Assembly: GCA_008694505.1 (NCBI GenBank)
Contig: VZDJ01000301.1
Location: 7,579,274-7,643,273, forward strand
Reading direction: 5' to 3'
Source of the DNA: Cyanoderma ruficeps
Lineage: Eukaryota > Chordata > Aves > Passeriformes > Timaliidae
DNA: 64,000 nt
Shown one piece after another: positions 25,101-35,653 of this stretch. Numbering within the stretch: position 1 is the stretch's first letter; each line of letters starts with the position of its first letter. The translations under genes were made by a program, and so were the position numbers. The notes below the pieces were generated by a model. That model made no database searches. It was not told where the DNA came from and saw nothing but the letters and a program-made list of their open reading frames with translations.

Positions 25101-28100
25101 AATTCATCGTTGCCATTGGGTCTGTGGCCGGCCTGACCGTCAGCTTGCTGGGCTCCCTCTTCCCAATGCCCAGAGTCATTTATGCCATGGCTGGCGATGG
25201 GCTGCTCTTCAGGTCAGTCATGCCCGTGCTGGCATTTGTTTTTGGGATCTGAGGGGAAATTGTGCTGGTGGGTTTGGGGGTGCCAACATCCCGAGGGTGT
25301 TGTCACTACAGGGAGCAGTGGGTATGCACAGACACTGTGGGTGCAGAATAGGGCACAAGCCAAAGCAATATCCTGGGGGGAAAAAAACAGGAGCAGTCAC
25401 CCTAGGACAGTACCCTACAGTTTCTCACTTGGTGCTGGTACCTAGAGATTCTGATTATATGAGGATGAGTGTTTACTTGCAAAGGAGAGCAGTTTATATG
25501 GATAAAATCTGGGGGCTGATTTGCAAATATTCTGAGGGCTCATTGCAGGGCTGGTCAGACCCAGATCTAACCCCAGATTCAACTTCAGCAGTGTTGCCAG
25601 TCCACACCTGGAATCAAGTTTCAAAAACCAACAAGAGCTGAAGGGACCTTTGACACTGTCCCCTGCAACCAGGGAAAGGTTCTTGCAACAGGGAACCTCT
25701 GTGATTTTAACTTTCTGTGACTGTTCTGCACTCCAGGTTTTTGTCCCACGTCAGTTCTTACACGGAAACCCCTGTCGTGGCTTGCATCGTGTCTGGGTTC
25801 CTGGCAGCTCTGCTCTCCTTGCTGGTCAGCCTGAGGGACCTGATTGAAATGATGTCCATTGGCACTCTGCTGGCCTACACGTTGGTGTCCGTCTGCGTCC
25901 TGCTCCTCCGGTACCAGCCCGAGAGCGACATTGACGGCTTTGTCAAATTCCTCTCCGAGGAGCACACCAAGAAGAAGGAGGGCATCCTGGCTGACTGTGA
26001 GAAGGAAGCTTGCTCCCCTGGGAGTGAAGGAGAGGATTTCTCCGGCCCACCGACCAACACGTGCGGGGCAAAAAATCTGCCGTCGCTAGGAGATAACGAG
26101 ATGCTGATTGGGAAATCCGATAAATCTGCCTACAACGTGAATCACCCCAATTATGGCACTGTCGACATGACCTCGGGCATAGAGGCAGATGAGTCTGAGA
26201 ACATCTATCTCATCAAGCTGAAGAAGCTGATCGGCCCTCGGTACTACACCATGCGGATCCACCTGGGGCTGCCGGGGAAAATGGATCGCCCGACGGCGGC
26301 CACCGGGCACACGGTCACCACCTGTGTGCTCCTGCTCTTCGTCCTCATGTTCATCTTCTGCTCCTTCATCATTTTTGGGTCAGACTACATCTCTGGGCAG
26401 AGCTGGTGGGCTGTTCTCCTGGTCGTGCTGATGGTCCTGCTCATCGCTGTGCTGGTGTTTGTGATCTTGCAGCAGCCAGAAAACCCCAAGAAGCTGCCCT
26501 ACATGGCCCCGTGTCTGCCCTTTGTCCCTGCCTTCGCCATGCTGGTGAATATCTATCTCATGCTGAAGCTCTCCACAGTCACGTGGATCCGATTTGCTGT
26601 CTGGTGTTTTGTGGGTGAGTCCCGGGTTCATTTATTTTAACTTTTTCGCTGACACTATTTTGGAAGGGTGTTGATAATAACAACTTCCCTAATTAGAGTG
26701 CATAGGCTGATGCCTGGGACACATCCAGTCCTTCTTATCTGCCCATTGCCATCCTGAATTTCTTAGAAATCTCATTTTATCCAGCCCCTGAACCACAGCT
26801 AAATGGAAAATTACACCTCCAGAAAACATCAGTTTCATGGAAGAGAATGACTCCATGCGAAGGTGACTATTTTGATGTCTTTTTTGATGCAAAGTAGGCA
26901 GGTCCTGGAAATTGCCTCACAGGCAGGTTTTGTACAGAAATCAGCCTTATCTCTTGCTATGTCACCCACTTGAGCTTTTCAGCAGCCCACACCAGTATTT
27001 CAGCACTGCTTTTCCAAAGCCCAGAGCCACCCAATCCCAGAAGTGCTGGTAAAGTCAGATCTGTAGACTGTATCTCCTTTTAGCCCAAGTTCTTAATTTT
27101 GGGGTAGGAGCATCTCACAACAGACTCTGTTGTGGACCCTTTTTTTTTCCAGATTTAGGTTTTCTGGCACATAACCAGGAGCCCAGCATATCCATAGTGC
27201 TTTACGTTCTAACCCAGTTACTCCACAAATCAAAGACAAATAAAGCACCTCTCATAGCTCCTTCAAGCCTAGCCATTGGGCAGGAGCTGCCATATGAATT
27301 TTTGGGCTTGAGAAAACATACTCAGTGCTTTTTTGACCCTTGAAGGCAATACGTGAAGCTGCAAATCCAGGGAAAGTCCTTCTACCTGGAAGAAAAGATT
27401 ACTCCAAAGCATCGATTTAATCTGCTGTAATTAAGCCCTTTGCCTGTGGGTACAACTAATACCTCTTGTGCTGCCAGCAAAGAGTCAATTAAACCATTGC
27501 ATTATGTGTGATGAGCTCCACCAGCCCATCCATGGCTGCTGCAGATGGGACATCCCATTGGTTTTTCTGGGAGAGATGTGTGGTCCTGATTTAATCTCAC
27601 ATCATTCCCCCACGGCTAGTCCATGGCATGTGGAGTCTGGGTTTCTCTGTGCAGATGTCTGGGGTGGGTTAATCCCATGATCCACTGGAAATCAAATCTC
27701 TGGATACATTTGCTGCCAGTGACAGCATTTGTGCAGGAAGGTGACATCAGGTAGGGCTAGCGGGACTAGTGGGTAGTTCGGATCCAACCCTTCCTCTCTT
27801 CCCACCCCAGGTCTGCTCATCTACTTTGGCTATGGGATGTGGAACAGCACGCTGGAGATCAGCGCCCGGGAGGAGGCCCTGCACCAGAGCACCTACCAGC
27901 GCTACGACGTGGACGTCGACCCCTTCTCCGTGGACGACGGCTTCTCCTTTGCCCCTGAGGGGGAGAGCTACCCTGCCTGGGGTCCTTCTGAGGACAAGAG
28001 CTTCTCCTACCAGCAAATGGCGGGGGCCAAGGAGAGCCATCGGACAAACAGCAGGCCGAAAAGCAAAGGCCGGCACAAACCGCCGTCGGATGCTCTGATC

Positions 28101-28133
28101 GCCAACGACGAGCTGGACTACTCACCCGAGTAG
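15861..28133 (+). CDS. SLC7A14: SLC7A14, cationic amino-acid transporter family member (7 coding exons)
   Basis: The coding exons are 15861-16164, 20846-21082, 21833-22050, 23955-24101, 25004-25212, 25737-26614 and 27811-28133, joining in frame to 771 codons plus stop. The protein is a 14-helix APC-superfamily transporter of the CAT branch. The family substrate loop GVGSCVGTG is at residues 62-70, [17 protein letters not shown] at 265-281 and [14 protein letters not shown] at 355-368. A hydrophilic cytoplasmic loop spans about 430-560, followed by four helices and an acidic tail ending [11 protein letters not shown] (163-165) is a possible glycosylation site. The family member is reported in lysosomal membranes, with proposed cationic amino-acid or GABA handling; human defects are linked to retinitis pigmentosa. 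Identity rests on near-complete agreement with mammalian SLC7A14 as I remember it. Confidence 0.97.
16165..20845 (+). other. SLC7A14: SLC7A14 intron 2
   Basis: A 4.7 kb intron without recognisable genes or CR1 copies. It holds a TA dinucleotide repeat near 19.5 kb and an ambiguous base at 19405. The segment of about 19.4-20.15 kb is AT-rich, low in simple repeats and looks like conserved non-coding DNA. Confidence 0.55.
19511..19534. repeat. TA dinucleotide microsatellite
   Basis: An almost uninterrupted TA repeat with one G interruption, in SLC7A14 intron 2. It is probably length-polymorphic. Confidence 0.9.
20846..21082 (+). CDS. SLC7A14: SLC7A14 coding exon 2 (residues 102-180 and part of 181)
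   Basis: After a T-rich tract and gagcag, the frame continues [20 protein letters not shown]. The AEFGxRVPxTGSAY motif is typical of the CAT family. Helices 3 and 4 follow, then an external segment with the sequon NHT. One base of a glycine codon remains at the gtgcgt donor. Confidence 0.97.
21833..22050 (+). CDS. SLC7A14: SLC7A14 coding exon 3 (residues 181-253)
   Basis: It starts after cacctag, completes glycine 181 and continues [12 protein letters not shown]. Two helices (about 190-206 and 216-235) and the loop ending [10 protein letters not shown] follow. The exon ends in phase 0 before gtaagt. Confidence 0.97.
22051..23954 (+). other. SLC7A14: SLC7A14 intron 4
   Basis: A 1.9 kb intron with A-rich runs near 22.99 and 23.39 kb. 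Open frames in it are unsupported and nothing else was recognised. Confidence 0.5.
23955..24101 (+). CDS. SLC7A14: SLC7A14 coding exon 4 (residues 254-302)
   Basis: A 49-codon exon between cccacag and gtaagt, phase 0 at both ends. It carries the strongest CAT-family signature, [18 protein letters not shown] (264-281), followed by the helix that ends TAYVS. Confidence 0.97.
24130..24168. repeat. Alternating purine-pyrimidine (TA/TG) tract
   Basis: A mixed TATG, TATA and TGTG tract just inside SLC7A14 intron 5, within 70 bases of the donor. It is of the Z-DNA-prone type. Confidence 0.7.
25004..25212 (+). CDS. SLC7A14: SLC7A14 coding exon 5 (residues 303-371 and part of 372)
   Basis: It begins [20 protein letters not shown] after ctgcccag. 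The helix [18 protein letters not shown] and the loop [16 protein letters not shown] follow. Two bases (AG) of arginine 372 remain at the gtcagt donor. Confidence 0.97.
25737..26614 (+). CDS. SLC7A14: SLC7A14 coding exon 6 (residues 372-664 and part of 665)
   Basis: The largest coding exon (878 bases). It contains helices at about 384-402 and 411-428, then the long hydrophilic loop with [17 protein letters not shown], the segment [12 protein letters not shown] and the acidic DESENIYL. Helices at about 564-585, 594-616 and 629-649 follow, then the start of the last helix. The loop has conserved cysteines and tyrosines and is a plausible regulatory or sorting region. One base remains at the gtgagt donor. 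Confidence 0.97.
27811..28133 (+). CDS. SLC7A14: SLC7A14 last coding exon (residues 665-771, stop TAG)
   Basis: It completes the last helix ([16 protein letters not shown], with an NST sequon) and gives a cytoplasmic tail of about 95 residues. The tail is acidic and aromatic in its first part ([17 protein letters not shown]), basic in the middle (RPKSKGRHK) and ends NDELDYSPE. The tail terminus matches mammalian SLC7A14, which confirms the 3' end. Confidence 0.97.
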
Positions 28134-31100
28134 CAGGACAGGCAGCGGGGCGCCGCACAGCCCAGGAGATGAGGAAGGGTCCCCATGGCTCCCCCATCCT
28201 GCCCCATCTTCCCCGGGTCCTCCACCACCGCCCTGCTCACCTCCGGTACTCGGGACACGCTCTGCGATTGTCACTGACCCCGAATCGAAACCACCCGTGG
28301 CCCGTGCCAGCTCCACCAGTGGGGTGTCACTCTGGTGAATGCTGGCCGATCCCCCCACACCGGCTGATCTCCCAGCACCAGCTGCACCAGTGGAGGCAGC
28401 GGAATGGGAGATGTGCCAAACCAGGAGGGTGTTGAGTGGTGGAAGGAGCCGCACCAGGGGACAAGTCAGATTGTCCCTGGGAAATGTCCACCCGATGGCC
28501 GCAGCGGTGGGATGCCACTCTAAAATTTTTGACACTTTCTTGGCATGTGTGTTTTTTTTCCTTTGAGCCACCTAGAAGTGATAGCTGAGCCAGAGGGACG
28601 GAGAGGTGGGTAGGAACAAAATGGAGATGGACACACCCTTCCCTGGGAGAAGCCCAGAGATGCAGGGTTGGTTCCATCACACAGTGTTTCCATGGCCCAT
28701 TCAGGCATGCTGCACAGAGCAGTGCTTCCCCCACGTCCATCCCCACACCCCAAATCCCAATACTGTGATTCAAAATTAGTCCATGTCTCAGTCCAACCTA
28801 CAAGTACCAGCACGGCCCAACGCTCCAAAGCTGTGGCTGGGAGCCTGATCCCATTCCTGGTCACACTGAGGGCCGTGACCCACTCTTGGCTCAACCCTCT
28901 TTGAATGGTCAACAAGGACCACACATTCCTCTGAACATCACCAGTCTGAGGTTGGGCACTGCTTCCACCACCTTGTGTCTTTTACAAAAATGACTGTGCT
29001 GTCATTCCCTCACCATGCTGGGCACCTTCCAGTGCTCACTCTGCCCTCAGTGGTCCAGACACCCATCCATGCCCTCCCAAAACAGCAGCATCCATGGGTC
29101 AGCCATGTCTTGGTGGGGCTGGGCCATGGGTGGCAAGCAGAGAGGACTTGGTGGCTGAAATCTGTCTCCCAGCTGCTGTCTACACCTTGTAAAATACTCT
29201 CTGTTTTTGACCTTGGCTTGGTGGGTGCTGTATGAAAAACACTGAAATGCTGCTCATTCCGTAAGTGTCCATATTTCAGTCTGAAACCAAACAGAGCTGG
29301 TGGCTCGCAGGGTGGTCAACAGGTGGATGTTAAACCCCCTGAACATGGCCATGGCCCCCAGAAGTGCCATCAGACTCCCTGCTGCCAGTGTCCTCACAGA
29401 ACCATCAGTCAGCAGTGATGGGGTTTGGTCAGTGATTATCAGCAGGTTCAGCTGGGGAGCCCATCATGCTTTGTGTAAAACACTGTGGGGAAGGAACATC
29501 TTTTTGAACAAATGGTAACCAAAACCCATCAGACAGCAACTTCCATCCTCCCCTCAGCTGCTGAAGGCTGCAGATGGATCCATCCCAGGGGCTCCAGTGC
29601 AGCCCAGACCAACCCCCAGTACCATGGGCTGCTTGCTGGAATCCCAGGGGACAACTGAGCATCAACAGGGGCAGGATTTCCAATATGGAAATATCCTCGT
29701 GGATGTTGAGAACCATTAACGCTTTGGTACACTGGATGAGGCTCAGGCTCCCAGAACACCTCTCTGTGGGCAAGCAGGTGCAAAGGGTGCCTGGAGTGTG
29801 CCCAGCCCCATCACTACTGGGATGCAAGGGCTTGATGGAGACCCTCTGCCTGGGGCCGCAAAAGTTTCCCTCCAGCTCCTGTCCCAAACAGTGACAAGCT
29901 ACAGTCCTTTCTTTTCCCAGTGGAAAAGAGCATCCAGTTCTGCAGATCTCAACCTGGAGTGCTCCAGGCAAGCCAAGGGAAGTTTGGCAACTGCAGCAAC
30001 TTCAGGGTGGGAGTGAGGATTTGGCTAAAAGGCCTGTAAGCTTTGTTTTGGCATCGACCCCTGCCGTCCACCCCTACCAGGCTTCTACAAGCAGAAATCC
30101 TGAGCATGTCCCACTGAAAAACTGTTGCAATGTGCACTGGACCAGCTCGGGAAACCTCTGCGGTGGTGCTGAGCTCCTCTCGCGACGGTCACCGCTCACC
30201 CATGCTTGGCTGCTCTCCTCCTTGATGCCTTAGAAGTACCCCAAGAGAGATGGCACCTCGCAGGTCTGGCTTTATGTCTTCAGGGAGAAAGATTGATGCT
30301 ATTTTCCTACCAGCTCTTGTACTATACCATATCCAAGGCAGTCATTTTCGTCCTGCTTCCGCATGGTGTTTGGGCATCTGCTGAGCCACAAGCTCATGCC
30401 CAAGCACCCTGTTGAGTTGAAGCCTGTTCTTCTTGCAGCCTTAATCTCTTGCTACGGAGCAGTTACCAGTACCAGTGTCTGTCGTCATGTCCGCTCTAGT
30501 CACGCCGTATTATTTGACAAGGGCTTGACCCCTTGCTCTTTGGTGTCTGTAGGAACCTCTCCATTGGATCTGAGCAGCCTTTTGGCTGCCTCCCTTCCCA
30601 TTCACCCATCCTCTTTCCCCTTCCTGGGGAAGTGCTGGGGCAGGATTGGCTGTGCCGCATCCTGGGACCACCAGGGAACAGCATTTGATGCTGTGGGACA
30701 GTCGGATGTGGATGGGCTGCTGTCAGCCCTTGCCGTGCTGGGGGTGAGAGCTGTACCCTCCTCCTGAGCCGACCACATCCCACCCAACAGAGGTGTTTAA
30801 GGAGAAGGTGACCAAGCCACAGGTCTTGGGGGTTTGCCAGTGGCCAAGGGCTGGTTTACAGGATCCCTGCTCCCTGTTCCAGGTGGCAGTTCCTGGGAGA
30901 TGAGTGGGTTCAGCCTCTGGGAACCCACGTGCTGTCTCTTGCAGCAGCGCTGGGCTCTTCAGTGGGTATGAGCAAAGGCTGAGAAGGCAAAATGTCCAGG
31001 TGTGACCATCACCTCTGGGCATTGTTGGCCAGAAGGCTGGGAAGAGGTGCAAATGCTTGTTTTGCTGTAGCCCCAACTCCAGCCTTTCCCCTTGGTGCCC

Positions 31101-31470
31101 TGAGGGAGGTTCTCACATCCCTGAGCCCTCAGGAGGATGTGGCAGAGTGGGACCATCCTGCTCCCACCTCTGGTGAGAGGCACAAAGCTTCTCTGTGCCT
31201 GCCTGCCCTCCACGGGGCACATGTCCTGAGGGGCCAAACGCATGGTACAGATGGAGCATAAATACCTCAAACCTTCCAGGCTGACCCTGCAGGATCTCAG
31301 CCCCTCCACAAATTCACTCCACACAGTCACAACCCCTTGGTCCGAGGCCCAGCACCCCGGCATCCTCCACATGGCAGCGAAATCACACCCCAGCAACATG
31401 GGATGTTGTAAATCCAGCTTGTAAATGACCTTCACTTTGTTTTGTTCGGTCTTTCTGATGTGTATCTTGC

Positions 31471-31515
31471 CTTTTTTTTTTTGGTTTTTTTTTTGTTTTG
31501 TTTTGTTTTTTTGCA
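31471..31515 (+). repeat. T-rich tract with TTTTG units
   Basis: A run of T with interspersed G (repeated TTTTG) inside the predicted 3'UTR. On the transcript it is a U-rich tract of the kind bound by ELAV-type or PTB-type proteins; such binding is inference. Confidence 0.75.
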
Positions 31516-31809
31516 GGTGGTACTTTCTGGTGTAACAATTCTCTGCAGTTCTGGTATGAAGTTGGTGTATTTGTTAAAAGCAGTTTGTTCTATCCATTTT
31601 TATTTTTTTTTTGTGGTTTCCAGAAGCCCATTGGTGCATTGTACAATGGGGTCTTGTAGTGTGTCATGAGAAAGAAAAAAATATGCAGATATGTTATGGA
31701 GTGATTTTTATTTTCAAATGACTGTGTTGTTGACAACTATACATATAATGCATATATATAATCAAGATACTCAGAAAAAAATCTAAATTTACCAAAATCT
31801 GTTTATTTT

Positions 31810-31815
31810 AATAAA
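31810..31815 (+). terminator. SLC7A14: Poly(A) signal AATAAA, SLC7A14
   Basis: A canonical hexamer with a TG-rich downstream element (ttattgtgtgccttt) at 31827-31841. It lies at the end of a long AT-rich stretch on the same strand as SLC7A14. Confidence 0.5.
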
Positions 31816-32984
31816 TGCATAAAGCTTTATTGTGTGCCTTTACATTTAAAAATCAAAGAGGAACTAAGGGATTTGTAAAGAAAGCCGGAGACAAATGTGT
31901 CTTAGAATTAGTTTCCATAGTAATGTAAATCTTTTAAATGAAAGACCAAACCAAAAAGTAATAATAAAAAAAATTCCCATGTTAAATTTTGTTAAGCCAA
32001 TCAGTACCTGAAGTTCTGATATTTTTCCAGTGCTAAATTGAAGCTGGAGATTAACAAAATCTTGCTTTAAGTGACTCAAAAATTCCATTTCAGAAGATCC
32101 ATTCCAGTGGGCTGACTTTATTACTTATTTGGAGTGTTGCAAGAGAAAATGCTTATCTGTTTAACACAATTTAAAAAAAAAATAAAAAAAAAAAGGGAAA
32201 ACCCTAAAGCTAATGGCCACAGGTTGACTATTGCAGTGCAAAAGCCTGGGGTGCACCTATGTCTTTCCATCTGCTGGCAGTCACCTTTCCTCGGGGGAAC
32301 TGGGGTGTCACAGCACTGTCCCCTCCCTGCACGGGCAGTGGGGTTGTGAAGAGGCAGACACAGCTGCCTGTGCCCTTTGGGGTGTTCAGGGCCACCAGTG
32401 TGCCCCCCAAAGGGTCCTTGCTGCTCTCCCTGTTATTTGAGGAGTGGGGAGCCTGCCAGGTGCTCTCCCCATCATGGAGATGGGATCAAGATCTCGTCCT
32501 GGTGGAGCTGGGGACAGCTTTGCTGGGCATCAGGGACTGTCACCCCCCCACTGGGGTCACCACCATGGCTCACAGCCACCACCCCACACTTAGTGTTAGG
32601 AATGCTGTGGAGCAGTTTTTCGATTCAGGAGAATTATATTTGATCCTATTTCGAAGCTTTGGGTCATTAAATGAGCATTAAAAGCCCTCATGAGCCAGCA
32701 GTGCTGTGGCCAACCCAGACCAAGAGAGTCCCACAGGGGAGCAGAGTGTTTGGGGAGGGGCATAAAGCAGGTGTTTCAGCTTTGATCTTTTAAAAGCTAG
32801 AAAAGTTTCATGTTCTTTGTGCTTCCTTGGAACACTTCCCCTCCGTGGTGCCAGCACTAATACCCTGTCACATTCTTGGCCTCGTCTCCCCGCACCCCAT
32901 GGTTGCACATGTACAATTTCCCTGCGGCTGCTGCGGGGTTGCTTTGCTTTGTTTGGTTTTAATTATCTTCCCTGAAATAAAACT

Positions 32985-33850
32985 TCTTCCTTCCTCTGAG
33001 CGGCACTCCCAGGGCCTTTAAAGAGTTCGATTTGAGGTCGGATGTTGGTAACCTGTGCCTATGGGCAGAGCACACAGAGCTCCAGCCCCATCCCCTGCCA
33101 AGGGTCCCCCCAGCACCGTGTGTATGAGGATCACGGAACGGGTGAGATTGGAAGGGACACGGTGCGTCCTAAGGGTGTGGGCAGAAAAAAATCCCTTTAG
33201 CACTGCCTGGCAGGGCTCGTTCCCAGCAGGTCATGCACTTCCCGCATCACTAAAACCCTCCCTCCGGCACCCGACGTGTTCCGGCGCTTTTCCCTCCCAG
33301 TTTGGTCCAGGGCTATTCGCAGGCGGCATCCCATGGGATTTCTGCCCCGAGGTGTCCCACGCCGCAGTCGGTCCCGGGGTTAAGAGGGTAAATCGGCGGG
33401 CACAATCCACAATCCCCGGGCAGCCTGCACAAGCTGGCACGTCTGTGCCCCCCTCCGCCCGGGGCACCCGCACATCAATGGCAGCACTGACAGCGTCCTC
33501 CGGCTGTACAAGAACCGCCTGTGCCCTGCCCGTGATGTCATGGGCACAAGTGTCCTGCCACCGCCCGCCGCCCGCCCTGGGGACATTGCACAGCGATGCA
33601 CAGCTCACACAACAGAGCCGCGTTCAAGGCTGCTCGGTGTGAAAGGCAGATGCTCGCGATGCTGCCCGTCCCTGGGCCAGGCAGGCAAAGGGTCCTTGTG
33701 GAGCACAGCCAGCCTCCCTCTGGCTCCTTTTGAATGCTCCAGCTTCCCGCGTGGAGGAGGGGAGAGGTGGGAGCTGCGGCCTCCTTGCCCGTGGCCGTGT
33801 CACTCAGTTTGGTTTCTCCAGCTGAAGCAGACCGAGGACAGATCAGAATG
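32985..33850. other. CpG-rich block between convergent genes
   Basis: GC and CpG content rises sharply here, for example ggcacccgacgtgttccggc and ccaccgcccgccgcccgccc. The block lies between the 3' ends of SLC7A14 and CLDN11, so it is not the promoter of either. A plus-strand frame stays open from 33055 to 33642 but is low-complexity and has no recognisable domain. It may be an orphan CpG island or a GC-rich conserved element. Confidence 0.4.
33125..33170 (-). mobile_element. Possible CR1 3' remnant, minus orientation
   Basis: The text ggatcacggaacgggtgaga ttggaagggacac resembles the reversed CR1 terminus (a tcatggaatgg..ttggaagggacc pattern). Only about 40 diverged bases match, so this is tentative. 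Confidence 0.4.
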
Positions 33851-34505
33851 CACGAGGCTTGACTGACAGCCTTGTTTTCCCATTATTCGTCACCCCCAAA
33901 AATTTGTTTGCTCAGACCCTCCTCCTCCTGCCTCTCCACTGAGGCTCTCCTCTTGCCCATGTCTGAACAGCAGCTATTCCTCTTCTCCTTCTCTTGGCTT
34001 ACAAAAACTGTTTGAACTGAGTTAACATCTCTGAGAACAGATGGGATTTTGTATCAGAGTAATTAAATTGCTACAGCCTCTGGTATGGACAGAGTTAGAT
34101 CTCGACCTTACACAGTTTTAATCAGAGCAATGACCCCAGATCAGGCTCCTACTTTAGTTGAGAGCACTTTCAGCAACACGAGGTCTCAACTTCACAGTGC
34201 TCGGGGTCATCTCAACCACTTCAGGGACTTTCTAATTCTTCCCAGTATAAAGAAACCCACAAGTGTGTACCACTGGTATAAGCTGCTACTGGGAGAATTG
34301 AAAGAACCAAAGGATAAGATAATGGACAATCCCATGCAGGAAGATTACTCATATTTTAAATATTCTTCATTTAATGCCACAGCAGAGCAGAATTTTTCAT
34401 CCTGAACTGCTATAAAAAAAGAAAATCTTCAAAATCGTAGGCAAAACCCTGTCATGGAAAAACTGGCTATGGAAACACACAGGAAGGAAGGAAAAAAAGG
34501 AAGCC
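33850..34505. other. Intergenic stretch before CLDN11 3' end
   Basis: Single-copy-looking, AT-rich sequence between the CpG-rich block and the poly(A) site of CLDN11. The 106-codon plus-strand frame starting at 34085 has no recognisable features, and I see no gene. Confidence 0.4.
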
Positions 34506-34509
34506 AGGG

Positions 34510-35420
34510 GTTGCAGGTACTCTGTTATTTATTGTACAGTATTTCACTGAAAGTACAAAGGCATCATCAGTACTCACCAGAATTGTATTGTAACAGGTAC
34601 ATTATACTGCATGTTAAAATATGTTGCTTTAACGAGGCAAGACAGAACACAAACTTAGAGGAAGAAAGAAAGGAGTTTAAAAAAATGTAAAAATACATTT
34701 TTTAGTAACTGATCTGTACAAAAGAAAAAAAAAAAAGAAACTAAACCAGAGGGCAGGGATTAGAGCCCCCAAAGTCATTTATAACTATTTTAAAAGGCAC
34801 TGTTATCTACCATGTCATTAGGACCTTTGGGTTCGGTTTCCTTCATACTGATGACTGTGGGGGTGGGGGAAACACTGTTACTAAAATGGTCAGACTCATA
34901 CAAAAGTATTTACAGAGAAAGGCAGAAAAATCCCCTCCTCTTGTTCCAAAAGAGAAACATTTGCCCGGTGGGAGAGGACAGCCTTTCTCCCTATCCTCTC
35001 TCCCCAGCCGTGCCAGAGCCGTGACCTTGAGTGGGGGAAATCAAACAGTGAGGATGGGGGAGAAGCTGTCAGAGTCCTCCTAACAGTGGGAAAGCGTCTC
35101 TCTCGTTTCTGTTGTATTGCTTTAAACTCTCCTTTAATCAGGGGAGCTAGAAGATAAACTAAAATCCCTAAAACCCACACCACAGCCCCAAAGAAGACAG
35201 GGGCAGGTGGTGGGGACAAAACGGTGAGGACCAAGAGGTAGGGCTGGCCGGAGCTGTCTTTCTAGAGAAACAGGGCAGGGAAGGAAGAGACGGGGGAGAA
35301 CAACGCTTCAAACTACCAGACATTTGTGCTGCTTTTCTAAACCTCCCCCTGGGAGCCTGAAGCAAACCCAGGGCCACGTGAACCCACCAGCCAAAGCATC
35401 CGGCGGCGGCCGCGGGGCGT
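34510..35420 (-). other. CLDN11: Probable CLDN11 3'UTR
   Basis: It is read on the minus strand from the stop codon down to a poly(A) signal at 34533-34528. After that signal the minus strand becomes strongly U- and GU-rich (ttttttccttccttcctgtg), an expected downstream element. The resulting 3'UTR of about 0.9 kb is of ordinary length for a claudin. Confidence 0.55.
34528..34533 (-). terminator. CLDN11: Poly(A) signal AATAAA, CLDN11
   Basis: A canonical hexamer on the minus strand, with the GU-rich region beginning about 30 bases further along the minus strand. No better candidate lies between it and the stop codon. Confidence 0.5.
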
Positions 35421-35653
35421 CTACACGTGGGCGCTCTTGGCGTGGGTGGGCGAGCTGGAGCCCGAGCCGTAGTAGAAGCGGTTCTCACCGAAGGTCTGCG
35501 CGTCCCCCGAGCAGCAGACGATGACACAGCCACCAAAGAGGCAGAGGGCAGAGCCGATCCAGCCCGTGTACAGCGAGTAGCCGAAGCTCATGATGGTGGT
35601 CTCGCGGTGGGCGCACACCGGGAACCAGATGGTGGCCACCACGCCGCACATGG
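35421..35653 (-). CDS. CLDN11: CLDN11 exon 3 (residues 131-207, stop TAG)
   Basis: It follows a gtccccag acceptor. It encodes the rest of helix 3, the second extracellular loop (FPVCAHRETTIMSFGYSLYT), helix 4 (GWIGSALCLFGGCVIVCC) and the short cytoplasmic tail with GENRFYY and SAHV-COOH. A cysteine pair directly after helix 4 is a likely palmitoylation site, as in other claudins. Confidence 0.97.

Larger units (their letters stand above)
28134..31832 (+). other. SLC7A14: Probable SLC7A14 3'UTR
   Basis: Uninterrupted non-coding sequence follows the stop codon, GC-rich at first and AT-rich towards the end. An AATAAA at 31810-31815 is followed about 15 bases later by a TG-rich ttgtgtgcc element, which makes a convincing poly(A) site. 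The length of 3.7 kb is plausible because mammalian SLC7A14 mRNAs have a long 3'UTR. A second AATAAA at 31963-31968 or a third at 32976-32981 could extend it. Confidence 0.55.

Noticed and set aside
28134..31400. Several 80-150 codon frames after the SLC7A14 stop
   Set aside because: They overlap on both strands, lack recognisable motifs and lie in what is probably the 3'UTR.
33055..33642. A 195-codon plus-strand frame between SLC7A14 and CLDN11 as a new gene
   Set aside because: The product is low-complexity, rich in P, A, R and S, and sits in a CpG-rich block. No splice-linked exons or domain were seen, so I kept it only as part of a finding on the CpG block.
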